Translations under genes and position numbers: made by a program
Shown here: positions 34,733 to 46,111 of the stretch, one piece after another
How positions within the stretch are numbered: the stretch's first letter is position 1
How the letters are laid out: every line of letters begins with the position of its first letter
Source: JBMOMT01 sp049324835
GTDB lineage: Bacteria > Chloroflexota > Anaerolineae > CAYNKW01
DNA: 47,422 nt
NCBI GenBank assembly: GCA_049324835.1
Contig: JBMOMT010000066.1
Location: forward strand, 1 to 47,422
Direction of reading: 5' to 3'
The notes under the pieces: generated by a model
Database searches by the model: none
Told to the model about the DNA's origin: nothing
The model's input: only the letters and a program-made list of their open reading frames with translations

Positions 34733-34993
34733 CTACACTTCCACCGGCACGACGTTGACCCGCTTCCGGCCGTTGCGCACCGTCTCGAACTGGACATACC
34801 CATCACTTGTGGCGAAAATGGTGAAATCTCGTCCCAGGCCCACGTTTGCGCCGGGCTGGATGCGAGTGCCCCGTTGCCGGACGATGATGTTGCCTGCACG
34901 CACCCTTTCGCCGCCGTATTTTTTGACTCCCAACCGCTTCGACTTGCTATCTCGACCGTTGCGGCTGGAGCCACCACCTTTTTTGTGTGCCAT
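34733..34993 (-). CDS. rpmA: 50S ribosomal protein L27
   Basis: 86 residues. MAHKKGGGSSRNGRDS is the classical N-terminus, which reaches the peptidyl-transferase centre. There is no N-terminal extension of the kind cleaved in Firmicutes. The rest, GGERVRAGNIIVRQRGTR and HPG-like GANVG, fits L27. It lies 26 bp after rplU and 10 bp before rpmE. Confidence 0.98.
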   Translation of the reverse strand: MAHKKGGGSSRNGRDSKSKRLGVKKYGGERVRAGNIIVRQRGTRIQPGANVGLGRDFTIFATSDGYVQFETVRNGRKRVNVVPVEV

Positions 34994-35019
34994 TGCTCAA
35001 ACCTCCTCTGGAGCGCTGC

Positions 35020-35331
35020 CTAGACGACGATTCTTTCGATGCGGAGGCGGGTAAAGGGCTGTCGATGGCCCTTTTTGAGACGATAGCGTTTGCGTGGGTG
35101 ATATTTCCAGATGATCACCTTGCGCTGCTTATCTTGCTCCGTCACAACCGCTATCACTTTGGCGCCCTCTATAACGGGCTGGCCCACTTTTACTTTTCCC
35201 CGGTCCGCTACCAGCAACACACGATCCATCTCTACCTGTTCCCCGACCTGCTTGGACAACTTTTCCACGTCGATGAACTGGTCTTTCTGAACCCGATATT
35301 GCTTGCCGCCCGTTTCAATTACGGCATACAC
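35020..35331 (-). CDS. rplU: 50S ribosomal protein L21
   Basis: 103 residues, starting at GTG 35331. YAVIETGGKQYRV is the standard start and VIIWKYHPRKRYRLKKGHRQPFT is the conserved C-terminal block. GGAGGT and AGGAG lie upstream in the leader. It binds 23S rRNA domain II/VI. It heads the L21-L27-L31 operon and has a strong promoter and a structured leader. Confidence 0.98.
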   Translation of the reverse strand: MYAVIETGGKQYRVQKDQFIDVEKLSKQVGEQVEMDRVLLVADRGKVKVGQPVIEGAKVIAVVTEQDKQRKVIIWKYHPRKRYRLKKGHRQPFTRLRIERIVV

Positions 35332-35361
35332 TCCTGTACCTCCTCAAGCCAATTTCCGGCA

Positions 35362-35382
35362 CTCTGGGCAACGCCCCCAGAG
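35362..35382 (-). promoter_or_regulatory. Leader hairpin of the rplU operon
   Basis: CTCTGGG and CCCAGAG pair in the 5' leader, with a 7-base loop. It is placed between promoter and start codon. An L21 leader of autogenous type is known from Bacillus; whether this is the same class cannot be told. Confidence 0.4.
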
Positions 35383-35403
35383 CCGACTTTCCAGCGAAGG
35401 CTA

Positions 35404-35431
35404 ATTATACTCGGCTTCCCGGCTTTGTCAA
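35404..35431 (-). promoter_or_regulatory. Promoter of the rplU-rpmA-rpmE operon
   Basis: TTGACA, 16 bp, TATAAT on the minus strand, both boxes perfect. The leader to GTG 35331 is about 65 bases. Confidence 0.88.
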
Positions 35432-35460
35432 ACGCGGCAACGAGTCGCAGGTTTGCAGAG

Positions 35461-35489
35461 TTGATCAATTCTCTACCGTAGGGTATAAT
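35461..35489 (+). promoter_or_regulatory. Promoter of the methyltransferase/kinase pair
   Basis: TTGATC, 17 bp, TATAAT. Transcription starts near 35496, so the earlier candidate ATG at 35488 lies in the promoter and cannot be used. Confidence 0.7.
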
Positions 35490-35529
35490 GCCCTGTGTTC
35501 AACCTCTCACCGAGACCCTCTGGAGGCGG

Positions 35530-36237
35530 ATGACAGACCCGCATTTCAGCCAGCGTTCCCGGCGGCAATGGGATGACTGGGCCGAAGGTTGGGACGAGAA
35601 TCCTCGTCGCTGGGCGCACAATTCAGACATCATGGCCATAACCACGGCCCAACTGGGGCCGCCGCCACGCTGGGTGCTGGATGCCGGTTGTGGTAGCGGT
35701 CACTATACTCTCTGGCTGCTCCGTCAGGGCTATCGGTTGACGGCGGTCGATCAGTCACCGCGTATGGTGGCTTTGACCCGGCGCAAGATCGCCGGTCTGG
35801 GTGGAGTTTATCACGTGGCCGACGTGGCTTCTTTGCCCTTTGCCGGCGGCAGTTTCGACGCCGTGCTGGCTCTCACCCTCATCGAATGGGTGGCCGATCC
35901 GGTGTCGACCGTTCGGGAGCTGGCGCGGATCACCCGCCCCGGTGGTCGTATCAGTCTGGGGGTGCTGGGTGCGGCTTCGCGCGTGCGCGAGCGGGCCTAT
36001 CGTCGTTTTTCGGGTGATGCCGTGATGAATACCGTGATGCCGTGGGAAGCCGTTCGGTTGCTGGCCGAAAATGGCTGGCGGGTCGAGGGCAGCCAGGGAG
36101 TCTACCGCGAGCAGCACCCGGCGGAACTGATCGCCCAACTGGACGAGCGGACGCAGATGTGTATCGCCTTTATTTGGCTGATCGGGGCCGTGCGAGAGCA
36201 AGCCGGGTTGGAATGTCTGCCAGGAATGGGAGGCTGA
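35530..36237 (+). CDS. Class I SAM-dependent methyltransferase (Methyltransf_11 type)
   Basis: 235 residues from ATG 35530, with GGAGG three bases upstream. Motif I is VLDAGCGSGHYTLWL, motif II-like TAVDQSPRMV follows, then DVASLPFAGGSFDAVLAL, and RPGGRISLGVLG is the post-motif strand. The substrate is unknown. The next gene, a kinase-FGE fusion, begins 7 bp after its stop; they are probably co-transcribed. Nothing in the sequence says whether it modifies a small molecule or a protein. Confidence 0.85.
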   Translation: MTDPHFSQRSRRQWDDWAEGWDENPRRWAHNSDIMAITTAQLGPPPRWVLDAGCGSGHYTLWLLRQGYRLTAVDQSPRMVALTRRKIAGLGGVYHVADVASLPFAGGSFDAVLALTLIEWVADPVSTVRELARITRPGGRISLGVLGAASRVRERAYRRFSGDAVMNTVMPWEAVRLLAENGWRVEGSQGVYREQHPAELIAQLDERTQMCIAFIWLIGAVREQAGLECLPGMGG

Positions 36238-36244
36238 GAGTCAT

Positions 36245-39127
36245 ATGGCCGGATCGTTCGTCGGCAAGACCATCGGAAAATACCGCGTGGTGGAACTGAT
36301 CGCCTGGGGAGGCATGGCCGAGGTGTACAAAGCCCACCAGCAGGGGTTGGATCGGTATGTGGCCGTCAAGGTGATGCACCCGTTTCTGGCTCAGGACGAG
36401 GGCTTTTTGGCCCGCTTTCAGCGCGAGGCCAAGGCCGTTGCCCAACTGCGCCACCCGAACATCGTCCAGGTGTTCGATTTTGACGTGACGCCTGAGGGTA
36501 ACTATTACATGGTCATGGAGTTCATCGACGGCCCTACACTGGAGGCTCGTCTGCACACCCTCACCAGCAGAGACGAGATCATGCCTCTGGCAGAGGCCAT
36601 CCGTATTGCCCGCCAGGTGGCCCTGGCGCTGGCATACGCTCACAGCCACGAGATGGTGCACCGCGATGTCAAGCCCTCCAACGTCATGATCGGCCCCGAC
36701 GGCCAGGTCATCCTGACCGATTTTGGCATCGCCAAGATGCTGAGCCATCCGCAATACACGGCCAGCGGCGCCATGATCGGCACCCCCTCTTATATCTCGC
36801 CGGAGCAGGGCCTGGGCGAGCCCGGTGATGCCCGCAGCGACATCTATTCCCTGGGCGTGATGTTTTTCCAGATGGTCACCGGGCGCCTGCCCTATGAGGC
36901 CGAAAAACCGGTGGCGGTGGTCTTTAAACACATCAACGACCCTGTTCCCATTCCCAGCCGTGTCAACCCCTCGTTGCCAGAGGAGGTGGATCAGCTCATT
37001 TTCCAGGCCATGGCCAAACGGCTCAAGGCGCGTTACCAGACGGTGGCCGAACTGATCGAGCAACTGGAGCGGGTTCCTGTGGGCCGGGTGTTGCCGGAGG
37101 TGGTGTCCTTTGCTTTTGATGATACCGCCGAGATGGCGTTATCGGCCGATGTGTTGACCGCGGGTGTGGCCACGCCCACCCTGCCGGTGGTAGCTCTGAG
37201 CAGTACGGTGCGGCTCACCCCTTATACCCTGTCGCCGGGGCACGTGGTAACCAGCCCGGCCGATCTGGTGGCGGCTTGCGACGCCGACTGGGAGCGCGCG
37301 GTGGAGCATTTTGTCCGTGGCTACATCAGCGAGTGGTTGCGCGAGGGGGTGAGCCGCCTGCGGAGCGAACACCAACACGGCCCGGCCGACGAGCTCGAGT
37401 TGCTGGCCGTCCGCGCCGAAGCCATCGTGCAACGGATCGGTTCTGGCGATCACCTGGCCCGTAACGCTGGTTTGGAAGAATACCTGGAGTTTCTGGGTGC
37501 GACTCTGCCGGTGATGAGCATCACCCCCAGGATGATCGATCTGCCCGAAGTGGGTCTGGGTGAAACCGGAGAACCGCAGGTGCTGACCATCAACAACAAG
37601 GGGCGGGGTTATCTCTTTGGCACGGTGGTCTGCCAGTCGCCGTGGCTCAAAGCGGAGCCGGTCTGGTTTGGCTGTGCAGCGGGCCAAAGCCAGGCCGTGA
37701 CGCTCATACCCAACCTGAGCAACCTGTCTGCCGGACGGGTCGAGGCGTTGCATGGCCTGCAGGTGTGCAGCATCAGTGGCGACCAGCACATCCCGGTGCG
37801 GGTGGATATCCTGCCGGCGTTGTTGCAACTGGATCGTTCGCTGCTGGATTTCGGTGCGGTGGGTCAGGGTGAGGTGGCCCAGGCGACGTTCACTTTACGC
37901 AACAGTGGTCGGGGTTTTCTCACTGGCCGGATCCGCTCGCGTGTGCCGTGGCTGGTGGCCATACCCGATGGTTTCAGGTTGCTGGCCGGCCACAGTCTCC
38001 AGATCACCGTCGAGATGGCCGCCGAGACACTGCCGCCGGGCGACGTGACCAACGCGCTGGCGGTGGTGGTGGAGAGCGATGGCGGCTATGCCGTCCTGGG
38101 CATCCGGGCCGAGATTTTGCCGCCACAACTCGGGGTGGAACCGACACAGATCGATCTGGGCGTGATCGATCTGGCGCAGGCTGACCAGACCAGGGCAGCG
38201 GAGCTGGCCGTGAGCAACGTCGGTCCGGGTGTGTTGGACGTTGCTGTCACGCTTCAGGCCGACTGGCTGGTGGCCGAGCCTTCAACGGTGCGCTGCTGTG
38301 CCGGCGAGATGCAGCTCGTCCGGCTGTCGACGGCCAGGCTGCAAGTTGGCCACCTGCGGCAGATGGTGAGCCTGGACTCTAATGCTGGCCGGGTCGAACT
38401 GCCGGTGTCGTTGGAGGTGTGTTTTTCGCTGGAGCCAGAGATGGTCTGCGTTCCGGCGGGTGGATTCTTGCGCGGTAGCCCAGAGCGAGCCCAGGAATCC
38501 CCAGACGCCGAAAAACCCCAGCGTGAGATCGAGCTGTCGGAATACTGGATCGGTCGATACCCGGTGACCAATGCCCAGTACGGCGTTTTTGTGCGGGCTA
38601 CCGGGCGTCGCCCGCCGGAACACTGGCCACTGCAGGGGATGGAGAATCATCCGGTGGTCAACGTCACCTGGTGGGACGCGGTGGCTTTTTGCCGCTGGCT
38701 GTCAGAAGTCACGGGTAAGGACTATCGTCTGCCCACTGAGGCCGAGTGGGAAAAGGCCGCCCGCGGCATCGACGGGCGGCACTATCCCTGGGGCAACAAA
38801 TGGCAGGATGGTACATGCAACGCCGGGCCGAGCGGCAAACGAGGCACTTCGCCGGTGGGAAGCTACAGCCCGGCGGGTGATAGCCCCTACGGCTGCGCCG
38901 ACATGGCCGGCAATGTTCTGGAGTGGGTGTTCGACTGGTACGACGCCCAGTACTATAGCCATTCATCCATGTCACAGAACCCTTTCGGCCCGGCGTCTGG
39001 CGCAGTGCGTGGACTGCGCGGCGGTTCCTGGAGCGCCAGGCCAAAAGAGGTTCGCTGCGCCAGTCGTTTCAACGCCAACCCTACTCTGGCCAGCCCAGAG
39101 GCCGGATTCCGCTGTGCCCACTCGTGA
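36245..39127 (+). CDS. Ser/Thr kinase fused to beta-sandwich repeats and an FGE-sulfatase domain
   Basis: 960 residues. The Hanks-type kinase (about 12-275) has Lys42 (AVKVM), the catalytic Asp141 (HRDVKPSN) and Asp159 (DFG), and an activation segment with GTPSYISPEQ; the first Gly of the P-loop is Ala. A linker with an alpha-helical segment (about 330-400) leads to three similar beta-sandwich units (about 420, 527 and 630), each with an N-terminal L-x-L-D/G-xxG-type start reminiscent of Ig-like/MSP domains. An FGE-sulfatase domain (about 732-959) ends the protein, with PTEAEWEKAARG, MAGNVLEWV and LRGGSW. The FGE Cys pair is lacking. No transmembrane helix is seen, so this acts in the cytoplasm. 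Its promoter is upstream of the methyltransferase. Confidence 0.88.
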   Translation: MAGSFVGKTIGKYRVVELIAWGGMAEVYKAHQQGLDRYVAVKVMHPFLAQDEGFLARFQREAKAVAQLRHPNIVQVFDFDVTPEGNYYMVMEFIDGPTLEARLHTLTSRDEIMPLAEAIRIARQVALALAYAHSHEMVHRDVKPSNVMIGPDGQVILTDFGIAKMLSHPQYTASGAMIGTPSYISPEQGLGEPGDARSDIYSLGVMFFQMVTGRLPYEAEKPVAVVFKHINDPVPIPSRVNPSLPEEVDQLIFQAMAKRLKARYQTVAELIEQLERVPVGRVLPEVVSFAFDDTAEMALSADVLTAGVATPTLPVVALSSTVRLTPYTLSPGHVVTSPADLVAACDADWERAVEHFVRGYISEWLREGVSRLRSEHQHGPADELELLAVRAEAIVQRIGSGDHLARNAGLEEYLEFLGATLPVMSITPRMIDLPEVGLGETGEPQVLTINNKGRGYLFGTVVCQSPWLKAEPVWFGCAAGQSQAVTLIPNLSNLSAGRVEALHGLQVCSISGDQHIPVRVDILPALLQLDRSLLDFGAVGQGEVAQATFTLRNSGRGFLTGRIRSRVPWLVAIPDGFRLLAGHSLQITVEMAAETLPPGDVTNALAVVVESDGGYAVLGIRAEILPPQLGVEPTQIDLGVIDLAQADQTRAAELAVSNVGPGVLDVAVTLQADWLVAEPSTVRCCAGEMQLVRLSTARLQVGHLRQMVSLDSNAGRVELPVSLEVCFSLEPEMVCVPAGGFLRGSPERAQESPDAEKPQREIELSEYWIGRYPVTNAQYGVFVRATGRRPPEHWPLQGMENHPVVNVTWWDAVAFCRWLSEVTGKDYRLPTEAEWEKAARGIDGRHYPWGNKWQDGTCNAGPSGKRGTSPVGSYSPAGDSPYGCADMAGNVLEWVFDWYDAQYYSHSSMSQNPFGPASGAVRGLRGGSWSARPKEVRCASRFNANPTLASPEAGFRCAHS

Positions 39128-39140
39128 CTGGCCGGGTTGT

Positions 39141-41873
<2,733 letters not shown>

Positions 41874-41920
41874 GGGTATCCCCCTTGTCTATTGTGTTCA
41901 GATTTCAGGTCGGCGGGATG

Positions 41921-41949
41921 ATCATAGCACACAATGCGGCCTTTGGCAA
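41921..41949 (-). promoter_or_regulatory. Promoter of acnA
   Basis: TTGCCA, 17 bp, TATGAT on the minus strand. It lies 48 bp from the acnA ATG and about 40 bp from the divergent icd promoter. Confidence 0.6.
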
Positions 41950-41988
41950 CCAAAGCCGGTTAAATCGGGCCAGCAAAGTCCGATTATT

Positions 41989-42017
41989 TTGACGGTCGGC
42001 CACGGCGGTGGTATAAT
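41989..42017 (+). promoter_or_regulatory. Promoter of icd
   Basis: TTGACG, 17 bp, TATAAT. It gives a leader of about 110 bases before ATG 42136, which contains a large hairpin. Confidence 0.8.
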
Positions 42018-42066
42018 TGCACAATGTCACAACGAACGGGCAACCGAGAACAAGCCGAGTCGTGGC

Positions 42067-42108
42067 GCGTATCGCGTGTTCCGTTGTCCGCGTGCTCACG
42101 CGATACGC
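42067..42108 (+). promoter_or_regulatory. 12-bp perfect hairpin in the icd leader
   Basis: GCGTATCGCGTG and CACGCGATACGC are exact complements, separated by 18 bases, just before the ribosome site. No T-run follows, so it is not a terminator; it may be a protein- or RNA-binding element or simply a dispersed repeat. Confidence 0.5.
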
Positions 42109-42135
42109 ACCGCGCAATAAAACCTGGGAGGTAAC

Positions 42136-43167
42136 ATGACTTATCGTATTACCCTCATTCCCGGTGATGGCACCGGACCGGAGCTGACCGACGCCATGCG
42201 GCGCGTGGTGGAGGCGACTGGAGTTGCCGTAGAGTGGGAGGTGCAGGAGGCCGGGGCCGACGTGATGGACAAGTATGGCACGCCGCTGCCGGAGCAGGTG
42301 CTGGAAAGCATCCGCCGCAACAAGGTGGCCATCAAAGGGCCGATCACCACGCCTATCGGCAGCGGTTTTCGCAGTGTGAACGTGGCCATCCGCAAGGTGT
42401 TGGACCTGTACGCCAATCTACGTCCGGCGCGCACCATGCCGGGCGTGCGCTCGCGTTTTGAGAATGTGGACCTGGTTGTTGTGCGCGAGAACACGGAGGA
42501 TCTGTATGCCGGGGTGGAGCACGATGTCATCCCCGATGAGGCCGCCGAGTCGATCAAGATCATCACCCGGGGCGGCACGGAGCGCATCGTGCGTTTTGCT
42601 TTCGAGTATGCCCGCAAGAACGGTCGGCGCAAGGTGACGGCGGTGCACAAGGCCAACATCATGAAGCTGACCGACGGGCTGTTTTTGCGTGTGGCCGGGC
42701 AGGTGGCGGCTGCTTATCCGGACATCGAGTTCAATGACCGCATCGTGGACAACATGTGCATGCAGCTCGTGCAGCGGCCGGAGGAATACGACGTGTTGGT
42801 TTGCCCCAACCTCTATGGCGACATTGTCTCGGATCTGGCTTCGGGGCTGGTGGGTGGTTTGGGGGTGGCGCCGGGAGCCAACATTGGCGCCGAGGCGGCG
42901 GTGTTTGAGCCGGTGCACGGTTCCGCGCCCAAGTACGCCGGCCAGAACAAGGTCAACCCCACGGCGACCATCCTGAGTGGGGCGTTGATGCTGCGCCATC
43001 TGGGCGAGGTGGAAGCGGCCAGGCGGGTAGAGCGGGCCGTGGAGGCTGTCATCGGCGAGGGCAGGCATGTGACCTATGACCTCAAGCCCTCCCGCGACGA
43101 TCCATCTGCCGTGGGCACCCGAGAGATGGCGGAGGCCATTGTGGAGAAATTCAGGTCGGGTGGTTAG
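42136..43167 (+). CDS. icd: Isocitrate dehydrogenase (IDH3-like length, NADP-type signature)
   Basis: 343 residues, shorter than the 416 of E. coli Icd and closer to the NAD-dependent IDH3/IPMDH-like group. Isocitrate residues SVNVAIRK (Ser80 to Arg86), RENTEDLYAG and the metal site D-x3-D in NLYGDIVSD are intact. At the cofactor site it reads HGSAPKYAGQNKVNP (Lys266, Tyr267, Val273) and VTYDL, which match four of the five E. coli NADP determinants (Lys344, Tyr345, Val351, Tyr391), whereas NAD enzymes have Asp-Ile. NADP use is thus likely but untested. GGGAGGT precedes the ATG. Confidence 0.93.
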   Translation: MTYRITLIPGDGTGPELTDAMRRVVEATGVAVEWEVQEAGADVMDKYGTPLPEQVLESIRRNKVAIKGPITTPIGSGFRSVNVAIRKVLDLYANLRPARTMPGVRSRFENVDLVVVRENTEDLYAGVEHDVIPDEAAESIKIITRGGTERIVRFAFEYARKNGRRKVTAVHKANIMKLTDGLFLRVAGQVAAAYPDIEFNDRIVDNMCMQLVQRPEEYDVLVCPNLYGDIVSDLASGLVGGLGVAPGANIGAEAAVFEPVHGSAPKYAGQNKVNPTATILSGALMLRHLGEVEAARRVERAVEAVIGEGRHVTYDLKPSRDDPSAVGTREMAEAIVEKFRSGG

Positions 43168-43181
43168 AGGGTAAAATGCAA

Positions 43182-43224
43182 AAAGGTTGGAAGGTTGACC
43201 GGGCTCGTCAACTTGCCAACCTTT
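43182..43224. terminator. Long hairpin between convergent icd and sdhB
   Basis: About 17 paired bases with one mismatch and a G-T pair, built from AAAGGTTGG and its complement with GTTGAC/GTCAAC. On the minus strand it is followed by TTTTTGCATTTT, so it ends the sdh operon best; on the plus strand AAACTTTTC follows. Confidence 0.8.
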
Positions 43225-43249
43225 AAACTTTTCAGCATTCCAGCCTGCT

Positions 43250-43951
43250 TCATAGGCGGTTATACAGCAGCGCCTTTTTGATCTGCCCGATGGCCTGGGT
43301 GATGTTGATATCGCGCGGGCAGGCCTCCACGCAGTTGAACATGGTGCGGCAGCGCCACACCCCCTCGCGGGCGTTGATCACTTCCAGCCGCTCGGCAGCA
43401 CCCTGGTCGCGGCTATCGAAAATGAAACGGTGAGCCTGCACCAGCGCCGCCGGGCCGATGTAGGCGTTGTTGGCCCAGTACGCGCCGCAGGAGGTGGTGC
43501 AGGCGGCGCAGAGGATACACTTGGTGGTGTCGTCGAACAGGGCACGGTCCTCAATACTCTGAATCCATTCGGTGGGCGGCGGCGCCTGATCGTTGATGAG
43601 ATAGGGCCTCACGGCGCGGTATTTCTCGAAAAAAGGCTCCATGTCGACGATCAGGTCTTTGATGACCGGCAGTCCACGCAGCGGTTCCACCCTCACCCGG
43701 TTGCCGATGTCCTTGACCAGTACTTTGCACGCCAGCCGGTTGACGCTGTTGATGAGCATGGCATCGGAGCCGCACACGCCGTGGGCGCAGGAGCGGCGGA
43801 AGGCCAGTGTGCCGTCCTGGTAGTTTTTGATGGCTTCCAGCAGGTCCAGTACCCGGTCAGTCGACTCGGCCTCCACGGTATATTCGGCCCAGTAGGCTCT
43901 CTCGTCTTTCTCCGGGTTGAAGCGTTTGATGCGCACCGTGACTCGTTCCAT
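43250..43951 (-). CDS. sdhB: Succinate dehydrogenase iron-sulfur subunit
   Basis: 233 residues. [2Fe-2S] ligands lie in SCAHGVCGSDAM and NRLAC; [4Fe-4S] and [3Fe-4S] ligands lie in CILCAACTTSC and FNCVEACPRDI. It carries electrons from SdhA to the quinone. It ends the sdhCDAB operon; the start is 11 bp after the sdhA stop. The length is standard. Confidence 0.97.
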   Translation of the reverse strand: MERVTVRIKRFNPEKDERAYWAEYTVEAESTDRVLDLLEAIKNYQDGTLAFRRSCAHGVCGSDAMLINSVNRLACKVLVKDIGNRVRVEPLRGLPVIKDLIVDMEPFFEKYRAVRPYLINDQAPPPTEWIQSIEDRALFDDTTKCILCAACTTSCGAYWANNAYIGPAALVQAHRFIFDSRDQGAAERLEVINAREGVWRCRTMFNCVEACPRDINITQAIGQIKKALLYNRL

Positions 43952-43962
43952 GGCTCGCTCCT

Positions 43963-45687
43963 CTAATACGTCCGCGGCTTGGGCTCAAAGCGTGTGATGC
44001 TCACCGGTTTGTATTTCAGTTCCACGCCGTTGGCCGTCTGGTAGGCCAGGGTGTGCACCAGCCAGTTGGCGTCGTCGCGTTCAGGATAGTCTTCCCGCGA
44101 GTGGGCGCCGCGGCTCTCCCGGCGGGCCAGCGCGCTGGCGGCGGTCACCTCGGCCAGATCGAGCAGGTAACCCAGCTCCAGGGCCGCCAAAAGTTCGGTG
44201 TTGAACACCTTACCTTTGTCCTGAAGGGCCACGCGCCGGTAGCGTTGCTTCAATTCTCGTACCTTGTCCACGGCCTCGTGCATCAGCTTTTCTTCGCGGA
44301 AAACCCCCACCTTGTCCATCATCACTTGCTGCAACTCGTGGCGAATATCGGCCACCGACTCGGTGCCGGTGTGGTTCAAGAGATGCTGGATCTCGGCGCG
44401 GATAGGGCCATCGGCGTCGGCCGGCAGGGGCAAAAAGTCACTGCTGGCAATGTGCTGCGCCATGTGAACGCCTGCCCGGCGGCCAAACACGACGATGTCG
44501 ACCAGCGAGTTGGTGCCCAGCCGGTTGGCGCCGTGCACCGACACACAGGCGCATTCGCCAGCGGCATAGAGACCGGGCACGGGAGTGTTGTTCTCGTCCA
44601 GCAGCACCCGGCCATCGGCGTCGGTGGGGATGCCGCCCATGCCATAGTGGGCCGTGGGCTGCACCGGCATAGGGTCGATGGCGGGATCGATGCCCAGGTA
44701 GGTGCGGCAAAAGTCCTGGATGTCGGGCAGCTTGTGCGCCACCACCTCGCGGCCCAGATGGCTGGCGTCGAGATGCACATAGTCCTTTCCGCCGATGCCT
44801 CGGCCGGCCTGCACCTCCAGGTAGATGGCGCGGGAGACGATGTCGCGGGGGGCCAGATCCAGCAGGGTAGGCGAGTAGCGCTCCATGAAACGCTCGCCCT
44901 GGCCGTTCAGCAGAATGCCGCCCTCGCCGCGCACGGCCTCGGTGATCAGAATGCCCATCTTGTAGATGCCGGTGGGGTGGAATTGAAAGAACTCCATGTC
45001 CTCCATGGGCACGCCGCGCCGCAAGGCGATGGCCGGACCATCGCCGGTGAGGGCGTGGGCATTGGAGGTGATTTTAAACATGCGGCCAAAGCCGCCGGTG
45101 GCCAGCAGCACGGTCTTGGCGCGGAAGGTGTGCAGCTCGCCGGTGCCCATCTCGTAGGCCACCACGCCGCGGCAGGCGCCATCCTCCACCAGCAGATCGA
45201 CCACGTGGAACTCGTCGAAAAAGTTGACGCGGTTTTTGATGCACTGCTGGTAGAGGGTCTGCAAAATCATGTGGCCGGTGCGGTCGGCGGCGTAACACGA
45301 GCGGCGCACCGGCCCTTTGCCAAAGTGGTGGGTGTGGCCGCCAAAGGGCCGCTGGGCGATCTTGCCGTCTGGGGTGCGGTCGAAAGGCAGCCCCCAGTGC
45401 TCCAGGTCATAGACCACTTCGATGGCTTCTTTGGCCATGATCTCGGCGGCATCCTGATCCACCAGATAATCGCCGCCTTTGACGGTGTCGAACATGTGCC
45501 ATTCCCACAGGTCTTGCTCCAGGTTGCCCAGCGCCGCGCCAATGCCACCCTGCGCCGCGCCGGTGTGAGATCGGGTGGGGTAGAGTTTGCTCAGCACGGC
45601 TGTGCTGGCCCTGGTGGAGAGCTGTAGCGCGGCCATCAGGCCTGCGCCGCCGGCCCCCACGATCACGGCATCGTAGTTGTGGTACAT
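43963..45687 (-). CDS. sdhA: Succinate dehydrogenase flavoprotein subunit
   Basis: 574 residues. The FAD-binding motif GAGGAGLMAALQL is at the start; SHTGAAQGG contains the His that binds FAD covalently. Substrate residues include HGANRLGTNSLVD and HPTGIY. It oxidises succinate to fumarate at the cytoplasmic side of the membrane. Third gene of sdhCDAB, 28 bp after sdhD. Confidence 0.98.
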   Translation of the reverse strand: MYHNYDAVIVGAGGAGLMAALQLSTRASTAVLSKLYPTRSHTGAAQGGIGAALGNLEQDLWEWHMFDTVKGGDYLVDQDAAEIMAKEAIEVVYDLEHWGLPFDRTPDGKIAQRPFGGHTHHFGKGPVRRSCYAADRTGHMILQTLYQQCIKNRVNFFDEFHVVDLLVEDGACRGVVAYEMGTGELHTFRAKTVLLATGGFGRMFKITSNAHALTGDGPAIALRRGVPMEDMEFFQFHPTGIYKMGILITEAVRGEGGILLNGQGERFMERYSPTLLDLAPRDIVSRAIYLEVQAGRGIGGKDYVHLDASHLGREVVAHKLPDIQDFCRTYLGIDPAIDPMPVQPTAHYGMGGIPTDADGRVLLDENNTPVPGLYAAGECACVSVHGANRLGTNSLVDIVVFGRRAGVHMAQHIASSDFLPLPADADGPIRAEIQHLLNHTGTESVADIRHELQQVMMDKVGVFREEKLMHEAVDKVRELKQRYRRVALQDKGKVFNTELLAALELGYLLDLAEVTAASALARRESRGAHSREDYPERDDANWLVHTLAYQTANGVELKYKPVSITRFEPKPRTY

Positions 45688-45715
45688 GATGCACTCCTCG
45701 GATGATAGGCTAGAT

Positions 45716-46093
45716 TCAGACGGGCTGGAAGGTAAAGAGCACCAATGCGCCGACGATCAGAAACAGCGCGCCCAGCGTCCAGAGCAGCGTCATGGCTACC
45801 ACGCGCCAGCCCCGGCTGTGGACGTAATCATCGAGCACGGTGCGCACGCCGTTGAGGCCATGGATCAGGGCCAGACCCAGCAGGATGAGATCGTAGATGC
45901 GCCAGAACGGGTTGGCCAGCCGCGCAGCGGCAAAGGTATAGGTGATGTCTTCGACGTGGTTGATGATGTGCATGATGACGACGTGGCCCACCACCATAAA
46001 GGCCATCAGCACGCCGGAGACGCGCATGAACAGCCAGGCGTAGAGCTCCAGGTTGGTAGACGGTCGGATTCGCATCAACTCTCGGGTGGTCAT
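45716..46093 (-). CDS. sdhD: Succinate dehydrogenase membrane anchor subunit D
   Basis: 125 residues with three hydrophobic helices (about 18-45, 60-85, 95-120). GHVVIMHIINH and IHGLNGVRTVLDDY are typical of SdhD, the latter containing residues near the quinone site. It anchors SdhAB together with SdhC. It follows sdhC by 18 bp. Confidence 0.9.
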   Translation of the reverse strand: MTTRELMRIRPSTNLELYAWLFMRVSGVLMAFMVVGHVVIMHIINHVEDITYTFAAARLANPFWRIYDLILLGLALIHGLNGVRTVLDDYVHSRGWRVVAMTLLWTLGALFLIVGALVLFTFQPV

Positions 46094-46111
46094 GATGTTC
46101 CTCCTGCAACG

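Noticed and set aside
36245..39127. Second DGR target at the kinase-FGE C-terminus
   Set aside because: Its segment after LRGGSW has codons such as AGG, CCA, AAA, GAG and GTT, not the NNC-type pattern, and it ends in an ordinary AGFRCA stretch.
44053..45627. 524-codon open frame opposite sdhA
   Set aside because: It is a shadow of the strongly conserved SdhA; the His/Gly/Ala-rich sequence has no family pattern.
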